A stretch of DNA of 64,000 bases from Pantoea dispersa (GTDB taxonomy: Bacteria; Pseudomonadota; Gammaproteobacteria; Enterobacterales; Enterobacteriaceae): assembly GCF_014155765.1 (NCBI RefSeq), contig NZ_SCKT01000003.1, positions 503,304 to 567,303 on the forward strand, written 5' to 3'. The notes under the pieces are model-generated. The model was not told the DNA's origin. It searched no databases and worked only from the letters and a program-made list of their open reading frames with translations. Shown piece by piece: positions 17,693 to 29,128 of the stretch (positions are counted from its first letter, which is position 1; each line of letters starts with the position of its first letter). The position numbers were made by a program, and so were the translations under genes.

Positions 17693-18955
17693 ATGAAGAT
17701 TTTATTGGTGGGTAACCATACCTGTGGAAATCGTGGGGATGGCGCGATTTTACGTGGACTGATTGATTCATTGCAGGCCGCGCGTGGGGATCTGGATATC
17801 GATGTCATCAGCCGCTATCCAACCAGCTCCGGATATTTACTGCAGCAGCACATCCAGCAGGATTCGCTGTTTCTGCACAACAGTAAGGCGCCAAAAGGGC
17901 TGGTCAGCAGCCTGAAGCGCAAAGTCGCCAACCGTCTGATGCCGGACATCATGATGGCGCACCTTGGCAAAGGTGGCGTGTATAAATCCTTCTCGGTGCC
18001 GCCGCATCTGGCGGAATTCACCCGCAGCCTGGCGAAATATGACGCCATCATTCAGGTCGGCGGCTCGTTCTTCGTCGATCTGTACGGCGTTACCCAGTTT
18101 GATCACGCGCTGTGCGCGCTGATGGCGAAGAAGCCGCTGCACATGATCGGTCACTCGGTGGGCCCGTTCGAAAACCCGCGCGTCAATGCGCTGGCAAACT
18201 TTGTGTTTGACCGCGTCGACAGCCTGGTGCTGCGCGAAGAGGTCAGCCTCGATCGCCTGAAGCAGGATGGCGTGACCACCAGCCGGGTGAAGAAGGGCGT
18301 GGACACCGCGTTCCTGGTGCAGGCACGCGAAGTGGAAAATCCGAGCCACAACCTGCTGCACTGGCAGAACATCATTCAGTCGCGCAAAACCATCGCTATC
18401 ACCGTGCGTGAGCTGGCACCGTTCGACAAACGTCTTGGCGTCACGCAGAAAGAGTACGAAGCCGCGTTTGGCCGGGTGATCAACGCCATGATCGCCGAAG
18501 GCTATCAGGTGGTGGCGTTCTCCACCTGTACCGGCATTGACAGCTATGCCAAAGATGACCGTATGGTGGCGCTGACGCTGCGCGACCACGTTGAGCAGCC
18601 GGAGCACTACCATGTGATCATGGACGAATTCAACGACCTGGAGCTCGGCATCCTGCTCAGCCACTGCCATCTCACCATCGGCACGCGCCTGCACTCGGCA
18701 ATCATCTCCATGAACTTCGGCACGCCAGCCGTGGCCATCAACTACGAGCACAAATCGCTCGGCGTGATGAACCAGCTGGGTCTGCCGCAGATGGCCACCG
18801 ACGTGCAGAGCCTGATGGACGGCTCGCTGATCGACAAAGTGCAGACGGTGCTGGCGGACTACGACAACGTGAAGCAAAAAGTGAACACCGCGGTGGCGCA
18901 GGAGCGTGAAATCGGCAACCGCATCACCGAAGAAATTCTCAACGTCCTGGGGTAA
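17693..18955 (+). CDS. wceJ: polysaccharide pyruvyl transferase (AmsJ/WceJ/WcaK-like)
   Basis: Adds a ketal-linked pyruvate to a repeat-unit sugar from phosphoenolpyruvate. It has 420 residues (E. coli WcaK 426) and closely follows WcaK, with GNHTCGNRGDGAILRGL near the start, IIQVGGSFFVDLYGV, MIGHSVGPF and IGTRLHSAIISMNF. The start is set by CTGGAG before the ATG at 17693. wceK follows directly. The operon resumes here after a repeat-filled gap. Confidence 0.92.
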   Translation: MKILLVGNHTCGNRGDGAILRGLIDSLQAARGDLDIDVISRYPTSSGYLLQQHIQQDSLFLHNSKAPKGLVSSLKRKVANRLMPDIMMAHLGKGGVYKSFSVPPHLAEFTRSLAKYDAIIQVGGSFFVDLYGVTQFDHALCALMAKKPLHMIGHSVGPFENPRVNALANFVFDRVDSLVLREEVSLDRLKQDGVTTSRVKKGVDTAFLVQAREVENPSHNLLHWQNIIQSRKTIAITVRELAPFDKRLGVTQKEYEAAFGRVINAMIAEGYQVVAFSTCTGIDSYAKDDRMVALTLRDHVEQPEHYHVIMDEFNDLELGILLSHCHLTIGTRLHSAIISMNFGTPAVAINYEHKSLGVMNQLGLPQMATDVQSLMDGSLIDKVQTVLADYDNVKQKVNTAVAQEREIGNRITEEILNVLG

Positions 18956-18958
18956 GTG

Positions 18959-20182
18959 ATGAAGCTAACCTTTTTCACCATGCGTTTTCCGGTTGCCTCT
19001 GAGACGTTTGTCCTCAATCAGGTGACGCATTTCATCGATGCCGGCTATGACGTCGAGATCATCTCGGTGTTTCCGGGCGACATGATCAACCGTCATGCCG
19101 CGTTCGATGAGTACAATCTGGCGGCGAAAACCCACTATCTGCTGCCGGAAGAGAAGGTATCAAACCTCGACAAACTGACCCAGCGCATCGGTCTGATGCT
19201 GCCGAAAATCGCCAAACCGGCGCTGCTGAAGTCGCTTAACGTTGGCCGCTACGGTGCGCAGGCAAAAAAACTGCTGCTGCCAGCCATTGTCGCCAATGCC
19301 CGGCAGACCTTTACCGCCGATGTGTTCCTGGTGCACTTCGGCTATGCCGGTGCGCTGGCGAATAAACTGCGCGAGCTGGGAGTGCTGAAGGGCAAGCAGG
19401 CGACGGTGTTCCACGGCGCTGATATCTCGCGTCGCCACATTCTTGAAGAGCACAAACAGGATTACATCAACCTGTTCAGACAGAGCGAACTGATGCTGCC
19501 GATCAGCCATCTGTGGGAGAACAAGCTGATTGAGATGGGCTGTCCGCGCGAGAAAGTGCACGTCACGCGCATGGGCATCGAGCCGGAGAAATTTAACTTC
19601 CAGCCGCGCGACGCGTTCCACAAACCGCTGCGCATCGTTTCGGTGGCGCGCCTGACCGAGAAAAAAGGGCTGGACGTGGCGGTCAAAGCCAGTGAAATCC
19701 TGCGCGATAACGGCGGTCAGTTCCAGTTCACCATCATTGGTAACGGCGAGCAGGACGGCATGATGCGCGAGCACATCGCGCGTGCCGGCCTGGAAGACAT
19801 GGTGACCATGCCGGGCTTCAAGCCGCAGGAGGAGATTCGTCAGGCGCTGAGCGAGGCCGATATCTTCCTGCTGCCGTCGAAAACCGCCGCCGATGGCGAT
19901 ATGGAAGGCATTCCGGTGGCGCTGATGGAAGCGATGGCGGTCGGCCTGCCGGTGGTGTCCACCTACCACAGCGGCATCCCGGAGCTGATTCAGAATAACG
20001 TCAGCGGCTGGCTGGTATCGGAAAATGATGCCGACGAGCTGGCGGACACGCTGCTGCGCCTGTCGCGCGGCGACGTTGACGTTGCACCGGTGGTGGCCGC
20101 AGCGCGCCATAAAGTGGAAACCGAGTTCAATCAGCACATCGCTTACGGTGAGCTGGCGAAAATTCTGGAGCGCATGGTGTGA
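18959..20182 (+). CDS. wceK: GT4 glycosyltransferase of EPS synthesis (AmsK/WceK/WcaL-like)
   Basis: GT-B family 4 transferase of 407 residues (E. coli WcaL 406, AmsK about 407). The N-terminus KLTFFTMRFPVASETFVLNQ is typical of the WcaL group. The C-terminal half has VARLTEKKGLDVAVKA and the EX7E motif EGIPVALME near residue 316. The stop of wceJ is three bases upstream; a GTG at 18956 directly precedes the chosen ATG. It overlaps wzx by four bases. Confidence 0.92.
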   Translation: MKLTFFTMRFPVASETFVLNQVTHFIDAGYDVEIISVFPGDMINRHAAFDEYNLAAKTHYLLPEEKVSNLDKLTQRIGLMLPKIAKPALLKSLNVGRYGAQAKKLLLPAIVANARQTFTADVFLVHFGYAGALANKLRELGVLKGKQATVFHGADISRRHILEEHKQDYINLFRQSELMLPISHLWENKLIEMGCPREKVHVTRMGIEPEKFNFQPRDAFHKPLRIVSVARLTEKKGLDVAVKASEILRDNGGQFQFTIIGNGEQDGMMREHIARAGLEDMVTMPGFKPQEEIRQALSEADIFLLPSKTAADGDMEGIPVALMEAMAVGLPVVSTYHSGIPELIQNNVSGWLVSENDADELADTLLRLSRGDVDVAPVVAAARHKVETEFNQHIAYGELAKILERMV

Positions 20183-21519
20183 GTGGATTAAAAAAACAGG
20201 CGGTGTGGCTGTTTGGCAGCACCTGCTTTGCCGCGCTGCTGCAGGTGCTGCAGCTGGCGGTGCTGGCGCGCAAGCTGGAAGCGCACGAGCTGGGTTTGCT
20301 GGCGATCATCAACGCCATTCTGGCGGTGGCTACCGTGCTGCAGGACATGGGCATGAGCAGCTATATCGTGCATCGTCAGGAGATTACACGTCGTGAGCAG
20401 AGCACCATTTACTGGGTTAACGTCTCGCTGAGCTTCTGTACCGGTCTGATCATGCTGGCCATCGCCTGGCCGGTGGCGTGGTTCTACCATCTGCCGGAGC
20501 TGACCGCGCTGATTATGCTCACCAGCCTCAACTTCCTCGTGCTCGGTCACCTGTCGCAGTATCAGGCGCACTATGTGAAAACCAAACGCATGGTGACGCT
20601 GGCGAAGATTGAGATGGGCACCAAGCTGTTTGCCTTCCTGTGTACGGTGGCGATGCTCTATTTCACCTCACTGACGGTGGCGGCGGCGATTCTCGGGCTG
20701 TTCATCAACGCCTTCACGCGTATTCTCTGCATGATCTACTTTGGCGAGAAGTCGTGGCGGCCAACGTGGGAGTTCGACGGCAAAACCTTTGTCAGCGCGG
20801 TGCGTTACGGTATCTATCAGTTGGGTTCGCAGACCATTAACCAGCTGCGTACTCAGGCCGATGCGCTGATCGTCGGTAAAGTGATGGGTGCCGAAATGCT
20901 GGGGATTTACTCGCTGGCGAAAGAGCTGATTCTGCAGCCGCTGAAGCTGGTGTCGCCGGTGATTAACCGCCTGGCGCTGCCGCGCTTCGCTGAGAAGCAG
21001 CACGATCCCGAGCAGCTGAAAAAACTGTTCCTCAAGGGCACCTTCGTCATCATGCTGTTCAGCAGTGCGATGTACCTGGCGATTGGTATTCTCTCTCCGG
21101 TGATTGTGCGTGTGCTGTACGGCGCTTCGCACGAGCAGGTGTATCACCTGATCCCGCTGATGCTGCTGTTCGGTATGCTGCGCCCGATGGGCGGCCTGAC
21201 CGGCGCGATCTCCCAGGCGAACGGACGCACCAACGTCGAGTTCTACTGGAATATCGTCGCCAGCCTGGTGGTGGTGGTGGTGCTGGCCACTACGTGGATC
21301 TGGCCGAACGTGATTTACGTGGCGCTGACGCTGTCGATTTCACAGGTGCTGATCTCCGCCTTCGCGCATCCGTTCTTCATCAAACCGGTGATTGGCATCC
21401 GCTTTATGCCGTATGCGCGCCAGTGGGTGTCGGTGTCGGTGGTGTTTGTCGGCCTGATGCTGCTGGTGAATCATTTCAACCTGTTCGTGATGCCCGAGTG
21501 GTTTGAGGGCTGGCTGTAA
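20179..21519 (+). CDS. wzx: EPS repeat-unit flippase Wzx (AmsL-like)
   Basis: Moves the undecaprenyl-diphosphate-linked repeat unit across the inner membrane. It has 446 residues with about 12 predicted membrane helices and the polysaccharide-biosynthesis/MOP layout, beginning LKKQAVWLFGSTCFAALLQV. The GTG start at 20179 overlaps the wceK stop (GTGTGA), so translation is probably coupled. It is the last gene of the EPS operon. A Wzx implies Wzy-dependent assembly, yet no Wzy is present in the locus. Confidence 0.9.
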   Translation: MSGLKKQAVWLFGSTCFAALLQVLQLAVLARKLEAHELGLLAIINAILAVATVLQDMGMSSYIVHRQEITRREQSTIYWVNVSLSFCTGLIMLAIAWPVAWFYHLPELTALIMLTSLNFLVLGHLSQYQAHYVKTKRMVTLAKIEMGTKLFAFLCTVAMLYFTSLTVAAAILGLFINAFTRILCMIYFGEKSWRPTWEFDGKTFVSAVRYGIYQLGSQTINQLRTQADALIVGKVMGAEMLGIYSLAKELILQPLKLVSPVINRLALPRFAEKQHDPEQLKKLFLKGTFVIMLFSSAMYLAIGILSPVIVRVLYGASHEQVYHLIPLMLLFGMLRPMGGLTGAISQANGRTNVEFYWNIVASLVVVVVLATTWIWPNVIYVALTLSISQVLISAFAHPFFIKPVIGIRFMPYARQWVSVSVVFVGLMLLVNHFNLFVMPEWFEGWL

Positions 21520-22033
21520 GCGGTGATGACGGGGGCGGTCGTTAGCAATGACAACACGTTTGTCAGTTAAGCTCTGATACTGTTGCACTTTTGGTAGCGG
21601 CGCAATTTATTGCGCGATAAATCGCGCCGCTACGAATTTTATGCGATTTGTATTTGCTGTTACTGAACGGCATTACGCCATTTTGCGACCAAATCCTGAC
21701 GCCACCGGTCAAAATAACATCCTTAATCGCCGCCAGCCTTTTCCGCTGCAACACCACATCTTCGCCCCAATGATGTTTCCGCAACGCCGGTCTGAACGCT
21801 CAACAATCACTGGCCTCACCGGTCATCGCCTTACACTCTGCCTTCCACTGTTTTTCAGCCATTTAGCCGCTTTTTTTTCCCGCCTGATTGCCGGGTGGCA
21901 GATGGACTTTTTGACGATTTTTTATGTGTTGACAGAGAGTTAGTGCCGGTTTTTCAGATAAAGATTATACTTGCTCAACCGGCCGATCCTTCATAATCGA
22001 CCCCACGTATTCACTTCATGAAATGGAATAAAT
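21520..22033 (+). other. 514-base wzx-galF gap with a repeat and the galF promoter region
   Basis: It holds a compact copy of the GTAGCGGCGC palindromic repeat at 21594-21633. The remainder shows no gene with a ribosome site or family features. TTGACA at 21929-21934 and TATACT at 21966-21971 are promoter-like but not correctly spaced with each other. Confidence 0.6.
21594..21633. repeat. palindromic intergenic repeat, GTAGCGGCGC family (copy 4, compact)
   Basis: A forward arm GTAGCGGCGC plus AATTTATTGCGC merges with the inverse arm GATAAATCGCGCCGCTAC, the same architecture as the copy at 11878-11917. It sits 74 bases after wzx. Confidence 0.85.
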
Positions 22034-22930
22034 ATGACCAAGCTTAAAGCAGTAATCCCGGTTGCGGGTCTCGGTATGCATATGCTCCCTGCGACTAAAG
22101 CCATTCCGAAAGAGATGCTGCCTATCGTCGATAAACCAATGATTCAGTACATTGTCGACGAGTGCGTGGCGGCGGGCATCAAGGAGATTGTGCTGGTCAC
22201 CCATGCTTCCAAAAATGCAGTGGAAAACCACTTCGATACCACCTACGAGCTGGAAGCGCTGCTTGAAGCGCGCGTAAAACGCCAGCTGCTGAGCGAAGTG
22301 CAGTCAATCTGCCCGCCGGGCGTGACTATCATGAACGTGCGTCAGGCGAACCCGCTGGGTCTTGGCCACTCGGTACTGTGTGCCCGTCCGATGATTGGCA
22401 ACAACCCATTTGTGGTGGTCCTGCCAGACGTGCTGCTGGATGACTCCACCGCTGACCACCTGCGCTACAACCTTGCCGCGATGGTGGCACGCTTCGAAGA
22501 GACCGGCCGCAGCCAGGTTCTGGCGAAACACATGCCGGGCGAAGACCTGTCTGAGTATGGCGTGCTGACCACCGAGCAGCCGCTGGATAATCCGGGCGAT
22601 ATCAGCACCATCACTAACTTTGTGGAAAAACCCGAGCATCCGTCCGAGCTGAACTCAGACCTGACCGCCGTGGGCCGTTACGTGCTTTCTGCGGATATCT
22701 GGGGTGAACTGGAGCGCACGGAGCCAGGTGCCTGGGGCCGTATCCAGCTGACCGATGCCATCGCCTCTCTGAGCCAGAAAAAACCGGTTGATGCCCAGCT
22801 GCTGACCGGCACCAGCTTCGACTGCGGTCGTAAACTCGGCTATATGCAGGCCTTCGTCTCTTACGGTCTGCGCAACAACACGCAGGGCCGCGATTTCCGC
22901 GAAGCAATCCAAAAAATTCTGGCAAAATAA
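22034..22930 (+). CDS. galF: GalF, UTP-glucose-1-phosphate uridylyltransferase homologue
   Basis: GalU-family protein of 298 residues. GalF is regarded as a poorly active partner or modulator of GalU in UDP-glucose supply. The opening [20 protein letters not shown] has MHM where active GalU has the GTRM loop, the mark of Gal[12 protein letters not shown] and [12 protein letters not shown] follow. It lies between the EPS operon and galE as in ams/wce loci. Confidence 0.94.
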   Translation: MTKLKAVIPVAGLGMHMLPATKAIPKEMLPIVDKPMIQYIVDECVAAGIKEIVLVTHASKNAVENHFDTTYELEALLEARVKRQLLSEVQSICPPGVTIMNVRQANPLGLGHSVLCARPMIGNNPFVVVLPDVLLDDSTADHLRYNLAAMVARFEETGRSQVLAKHMPGEDLSEYGVLTTEQPLDNPGDISTITNFVEKPEHPSELNSDLTAVGRYVLSADIWGELERTEPGAWGRIQLTDAIASLSQKKPVDAQLLTGTSFDCGRKLGYMQAFVSYGLRNNTQGRDFREAIQKILAK

Positions 22931-22942
22931 TCTCTTTCCCCG

Positions 22943-22963
22943 CCGCGCAGGTTGCGCGGTTTT
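22943..22963 (+). terminator. weak terminator/attenuator between galF and galE
   Basis: CCGCGCA (22943-22949) pairs with TGCGCGG (22953-22959) with a three-base loop, followed by only TTTT and then the galE ribosome site. It may partly attenuate galE. Confidence 0.5.
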
Positions 22964-22975
22964 AAAGGAGTACAC

Positions 22976-23989
22976 ATGGCTATTTTGGTAACGGGCGGAG
23001 CAGGGTACATCGGCTCCCATACGGTGCTGGCGCTGTTAGAGCGCGGCGACGACGTTGTAGTCCTGGATAACCTTTGCAATGCCTCGCGCGAAGCAATCAA
23101 TCGCGTTGAGAAGCTGGCCGGTAAGAAAGCGGTCTTCGTTGAAGGCGACATCCGCGACCGCGCCTGCCTGCGCGATCTGTTTGCCAGCAATGACATCTCA
23201 GCCGTGATTCACTTCGCCGCGCTGAAAGCGGTAGGCGAATCCACGCGCATGCCGCTGGAATATTACGAGAACAATGTCGCCGGGACCGTGGTGCTGCTGG
23301 AAGAGATGCGCGCCGCCGGCGTGTGGAACTTTATTTTCAGCTCATCCGCCACCGTATATGGCGCTGACGCACCGGTTCCGTACGTCGAAACGACGCCGAT
23401 TGGTGGCACCACCAGTCCGTACGGCACCTCCAAGCTGATGATTGAGTTCGTGATGCGCGACTTCGCCAAAGCCGAGCCGAACTTCAAAGCCATCGCGCTG
23501 CGCTACTTCAACCCGGTCGGCGCGCACGAATCCGGTGAGATTGGCGAAGACCCAACCGGTATTCCGAACAACCTGCTGCCGTACATTGCGCAGGTGGCGA
23601 TCGGGCGTCTGGACAAGCTGGGCGTGTTTGGCGATGACTACGACACACCAGACGGCACCTGCCAGCGCGACTACATTCACGTCGTCGACCTGGCGGAAGG
23701 GCACCTGAAAGCGCTGGATCACCTGCCAAAAGTTGAAGGCTACAAAGCTTACAACCTCGGCGGCGGCAAAGGCTTCTCGGTGCTGGAGATGATCAAGGCG
23801 TTTGAGCAGGCATCCGGTAAACAGATTCCGTTCGAGTTCAAACCGCGCCGCGACGGCGATCTGCCAGCGTTCTGGGCGGATGCCAGCCTGGCCAACAAAG
23901 AGCTCGACTGGCGCGTCACGCGCGATATCGATGCGATGATGCGCGATACGTGGAACTGGCAGTCGAAGAACCCGAATGGGTTTGAGTGA
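22976..23989 (+). CDS. galE: UDP-glucose 4-epimerase
   Basis: Interconverts UDP-glucose and UDP-galactose, supplying galactose for the EPS and UDP-Galp for Glf downstream. It has 337 residues (E. coli 338). The NAD-binding motif GGAGYIGS lies at residues 7-14 and the YGTSK catalytic YxxxK near 149. AAAGGAG at 22963-22969 with 6-base spacing fixes the ATG at 22976. A strong terminator follows, separating it from the O-antigen operon. Confidence 0.97.
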   Translation: MAILVTGGAGYIGSHTVLALLERGDDVVVLDNLCNASREAINRVEKLAGKKAVFVEGDIRDRACLRDLFASNDISAVIHFAALKAVGESTRMPLEYYENNVAGTVVLLEEMRAAGVWNFIFSSSATVYGADAPVPYVETTPIGGTTSPYGTSKLMIEFVMRDFAKAEPNFKAIALRYFNPVGAHESGEIGEDPTGIPNNLLPYIAQVAIGRLDKLGVFGDDYDTPDGTCQRDYIHVVDLAEGHLKALDHLPKVEGYKAYNLGGGKGFSVLEMIKAFEQASGKQIPFEFKPRRDGDLPAFWADASLANKELDWRVTRDIDAMMRDTWNWQSKNPNGFE

Positions 23990-24012
23990 CTAGTCGTAAC
24001 ACCAGTTAAGTT

Positions 24013-24038
24013 AAAAGCCTGTCATAGACAGGCTTTTT
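24013..24038 (+). terminator. factor-independent terminator after galE
   Basis: AAAAGCCTGTC (24013-24023) pairs with GACAGGCTTTT from 24027 across a three-base loop and ends in a T run. Confidence 0.9.
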
Positions 24039-24398
24039 GCATTTCATCGGATTAGTCTAATCTTTGAGCACCATTGATTAGCTGTCACTTTCTTAAAGAT
24101 TATGAAAATGCTAGGATTTGTGCTGTTTAAATTAGTGGCATGTTTGGTACGTATTTTAATGGCTAAAGATTCGCTCTCATAAGATTCAGTCCTGCATGTT
24201 TCCGCTATTAATCTATGATTTGTAAACGACTTTCGAAGGTGAACCTAATTTTTAGTACAGATTGGTTAGATTCAAACCTTATGTGCACTGGTAGCTGTGA
24301 GCCAGGGGCGGTAGCATTCATCTTTTGCTGAGAAGTCCAGCATAGAGTTGCAACATTAAGCGAAGCGCTTATCAACAAGGCATATTTGAGCAATATAT
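24039..24398 (+). promoter_or_regulatory. 360-base O-antigen operon leader
   Basis: The base composition shifts to AT-rich here. No gene is seen. TTGATT at 24074-24079 and GATTAT at 24098-24103, 18 bases apart, are a possible promoter. The JUMPstart element at 24286-24318 follows, 80 bases ahead of wzm. Confidence 0.65.
24286..24318 (+). promoter_or_regulatory. JUMPstart element with ops site (second copy)
   Basis: CACTGGTAGCTGTGAGCCAG leads into GGGGCGGTAGCATT, with the ops core GGCGGTAG at 24307-24314. This copy keeps the full JUMPstart consensus, including GGTAGCTG and AGCCAG. It indicates RfaH control of the downstream O-antigen operon. Confidence 0.9.
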
Positions 24399-25166
24399 AT
24401 GAAGTATAATTTTGGCTATCTCATTGATCTTATTGCAGTAATCACAGAGAAAGAGTTAAAGGTACGATATAAAAGCAGTTTTCTAGGTTATCTATGGTCA
24501 ATTGCAAATCCTTTACTTTTTGCAATGATTTATTATTTTATTTTTAAGTTGGTAATGAGAGTTCAAATACCAAATTATACAGTTTTTCTTATTACCGGAT
24601 TATTTCCGTGGCAATGGTTTGCAAGCTCAGCTAATAATTCACTTTTTTCATTTATCGCCAACGCTCAAATCATAAAGAAAACTGTTTTTCCAAGGTCAGT
24701 TATTCCTTTTAGTAATGTGTTAATGGAGTTTTTGCATTTTCTTTGTACAATTCCAGTTATCGTTGTTTTTCTTTATATTTACGATATGAGCCCATCCATT
24801 TCCTGGCTATGGGGAATTCCATTGATAGGATTTGGACAAATGATGCTGACTTATGGCCTGGCATTAATGTTGTCGACACTGAATCTTTTCTTTCGAGACT
24901 TGGAAAGGTTTGTAAGTCTGGGGATTATGCTGATGTTTTATTGTACCCCTATTCTTTATTCAGTTGATTTAATTCCTGAAGCTTATAGATGGATTATAGG
25001 GACTAACCCTTTATCGCTAATGATTGTTTCATGGCGTGATCTTTTTATGCATGGTACGATAAATTACACTACTCTTTCGCATATTTATTTATCAGCGCTC
25101 GTAATGATGGTCGTTGGTGTTTGGGTATTCAATAAATTGAAATTCCGTTTCGCTGAGATTTTGTAA
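24399..25166 (+). CDS. wzm: O-antigen ABC transporter permease Wzm
   Basis: Inner-membrane ABC-2 permease (255 residues, about six helices) exporting a finished undecaprenyl-linked O-polysaccharide. Family features include ELKVRYKSSFLGYLWSIANP near the N-terminus and LNLFFRDLERFVSLGIMLMFYCTPI in the C-terminal half. It is the first gene after the JUMPstart leader; its stop overlaps the wzt start (TAATG). Its AT-rich codons differ sharply from the EPS genes, suggesting the locus was acquired. Confidence 0.93.
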   Translation: MKYNFGYLIDLIAVITEKELKVRYKSSFLGYLWSIANPLLFAMIYYFIFKLVMRVQIPNYTVFLITGLFPWQWFASSANNSLFSFIANAQIIKKTVFPRSVIPFSNVLMEFLHFLCTIPVIVVFLYIYDMSPSISWLWGIPLIGFGQMMLTYGLALMLSTLNLFFRDLERFVSLGIMLMFYCTPILYSVDLIPEAYRWIIGTNPLSLMIVSWRDLFMHGTINYTTLSHIYLSALVMMVVGVWVFNKLKFRFAEIL

Positions 25167-25909
25167 TGACAGTAGCAATTGAATTTAAAAACGTAACTAA
25201 ACGCTATCCTCTATATCATCATATCGGCTCAGGAATTAAGGAGCTAATTTTTAATCCCAAGAGAGCGTTATCAATGCTTTCTGGACGTTCGTATCTGGCC
25301 ATTGAAGACATATGTTTTCAGGTTAATAAGGGTGAATCGGTAGCATTGATTGGACGAAATGGTGCGGGGAAAAGTACCTCATTATCGCTCGTCGCTGGTG
25401 TTATTAAGCCCACGAGTGGCAGCGTGGAAGTAAGCGGCCGAGTTGCATCAATGCTTGAGCTTGGTGGCGGTTTTCATCCTGAGTTGACCGGTCGGGAAAA
25501 TATTCGGCTTAATGCGACGCTTTTGGGATTACGAAGAAAAGAACTTAATAAAAGAATAGATAAAATAATTGAATTTTCTGAATTAGGTGAATTCATTGAT
25601 GAGCCGATCCGGGTTTACTCAAGTGGAATGCTCGCCAAATTGGGCTTTTCGGTAATAACTCAGGTTGATCCTGATATTCTTATAATCGATGAAGTCCTAG
25701 CAGTTGGTGATATAAGTTTTCAGAGGAAATGTATTAATACCATAAATGACTTCAAGAGTAAGGGTGTCACAATTCTTTTTGTAAGTCACAGTATGAGTGA
25801 TATCGAAAAAGTATGTAATAAAGTTATCTGGATTGAGAATCATAAAGTCAGAAAGATTGGCGACAGCAAGAGTGTTATTGCTGAATATAAAGAATTTATG
25901 CAGCAATAA
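25166..25909 (+). CDS. wzt: O-antigen ABC transporter ATPase Wzt (short form)
   Basis: ATP-binding subunit of the Wzm-Wzt exporter (247 residues). Walker A GRNGAGKST lies at 63-71, the signature YSSGM near 152, and Walker B ILIIDEVLAVGD near 172. There is no C-terminal carbohydrate-binding domain, as in Klebsiella galactan-type Wzt proteins. By analogy, export would be coupled to synthesis rather than to recognition of a capped chain end. Confidence 0.93.
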   Translation: MTVAIEFKNVTKRYPLYHHIGSGIKELIFNPKRALSMLSGRSYLAIEDICFQVNKGESVALIGRNGAGKSTSLSLVAGVIKPTSGSVEVSGRVASMLELGGGFHPELTGRENIRLNATLLGLRRKELNKRIDKIIEFSELGEFIDEPIRVYSSGMLAKLGFSVITQVDPDILIIDEVLAVGDISFQRKCINTINDFKSKGVTILFVSHSMSDIEKVCNKVIWIENHKVRKIGDSKSVIAEYKEFMQQ

Positions 25910-25924
25910 TCTTGTAAGGAATAA

Positions 25925-27969
<2,045 letters not shown>

Positions 27970-27979
27970 CGGTGTTTAA

Positions 27980-29128
27980 ATGAAAAAAATATGTTTTTTT
28001 ATAAATTCTGACTGGTATTTTAAACTACATTGGGTTGATCGGGCTCGTGCTGCATTTGTCGAGGGTTATGAGATCCATATAATTAGTAACTTTAAAGATA
28101 AAGATGTAAAGGATTTTTTGATTAAAAATGGATTCATTTGTCATGATTCTAAAATTGATGAGTTATCATTGAACCCATTTCAATTTGTATTTCGTGGGGC
28201 AAGGGTTTTCAAAATAATAAAAAGGTTAAAGCCTGATATAATTCATTGTATTACGATAAAACCATGTTTGCTTGGTGGGCTAATTGCAAAATCATTGCAA
28301 GTCCCTATCATATTTAGTGTTGTAGGCCTTGGAAGAATCTTTACTGAAAGAGAATTAAAGTATAGGATGTTATATTTACCTATAAAAGTAATTTATCGTC
28401 TAGGTTTTTCTAACCCTCACTCACATGCCTTGTTTGAACACGAAGCTGATAAAGAAAAATTAGTTCAAACTTTAAAAATAGATTCAAAGAAATGTACGGT
28501 AATTGAAGGGGCTGGAGTTGATATCCAAGAATTTAGATATTTACCAGAACCCACACATTCAATTAAGAAAGTATTATTCGCTGGAAGGTTACTCTGGAGT
28601 AAAGGGTTAGGTGATTTAGTTAAAATAAAAAGAAACTTAAAATCACAAGGTAAAAATTTTCAACTTATAGTTGCTGGTATACCTATACCAAATGATCCTG
28701 ATGCAATCACGCAAGAACAAATGGAAATTTGGCAATCTGATAATGAAATTCTTTGGGTGGGCCAATCGAGTAATATTCACTCCTTGATTGCTGAGGCTAA
28801 TGTTGTAGCTCTTCCTACATATTATCCTGAGGGTATACCCAGGATACTTCTTGAAGCCGCATCGACAGGAAGAGCTATTATTTCATATGATTCAGGAGGG
28901 TGTAATAAGCTTTTGATTGATGGTGTTACAGGTTTTCTTATTAAAAAAAATGATTTGGCTACTTTCAGCGATAAACTAATACTCCTTTTAGAAGATGATG
29001 TGCTTAGAGGAAATATGGGATTAAAAGGCAGAGCACTTGTAGAAGAGAAATTTTCATCCGGTATCGTTAAAAGAAAGACTTTAAATTTATATCGTCACCT
29101 TTTAGCTTTGAAAGAGACTTGCTCGTGA
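27980..29128 (+). CDS. GT4 glycosyltransferase of the O-antigen cluster
   Basis: GT-B family 4 protein of 382 residues. It begins KKICFFINSDWYFKLHWVDR, has SVVGLGRIFTE near 112, the domain-2 opening VLFAGRLLWSKGLGDL near 195, and the EX7E motif EGIPRILLE near 285. Its length is similar to WbbO of Klebsiella galactan clusters, which suggests a galactosyltransferase, but identity cannot be established by eye. The end overlaps the next GTG start. Confidence 0.8.
   Translation: MKKICFFINSDWYFKLHWVDRARAAFVEGYEIHIISNFKDKDVKDFLIKNGFICHDSKIDELSLNPFQFVFRGARVFKIIKRLKPDIIHCITIKPCLLGGLIAKSLQVPIIFSVVGLGRIFTERELKYRMLYLPIKVIYRLGFSNPHSHALFEHEADKEKLVQTLKIDSKKCTVIEGAGVDIQEFRYLPEPTHSIKKVLFAGRLLWSKGLGDLVKIKRNLKSQGKNFQLIVAGIPIPNDPDAITQEQMEIWQSDNEILWVGQSSNIHSLIAEANVVALPTYYPEGIPRILLEAASTGRAIISYDSGGCNKLLIDGVTGFLIKKNDLATFSDKLILLLEDDVLRGNMGLKGRALVEEKFSSGIVKRKTLNLYRHLLALKETCS

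Noticed and set aside
21641-21943. 100-codon frame between wzx and galF
   Set aside because: No ribosome site and no recognisable family; it overlaps the galF promoter region.
22034-22930. galF considered as galU
   Set aside because: The nucleotide-binding loop has the GalF-type GMHM in place of the GalU GTRM.
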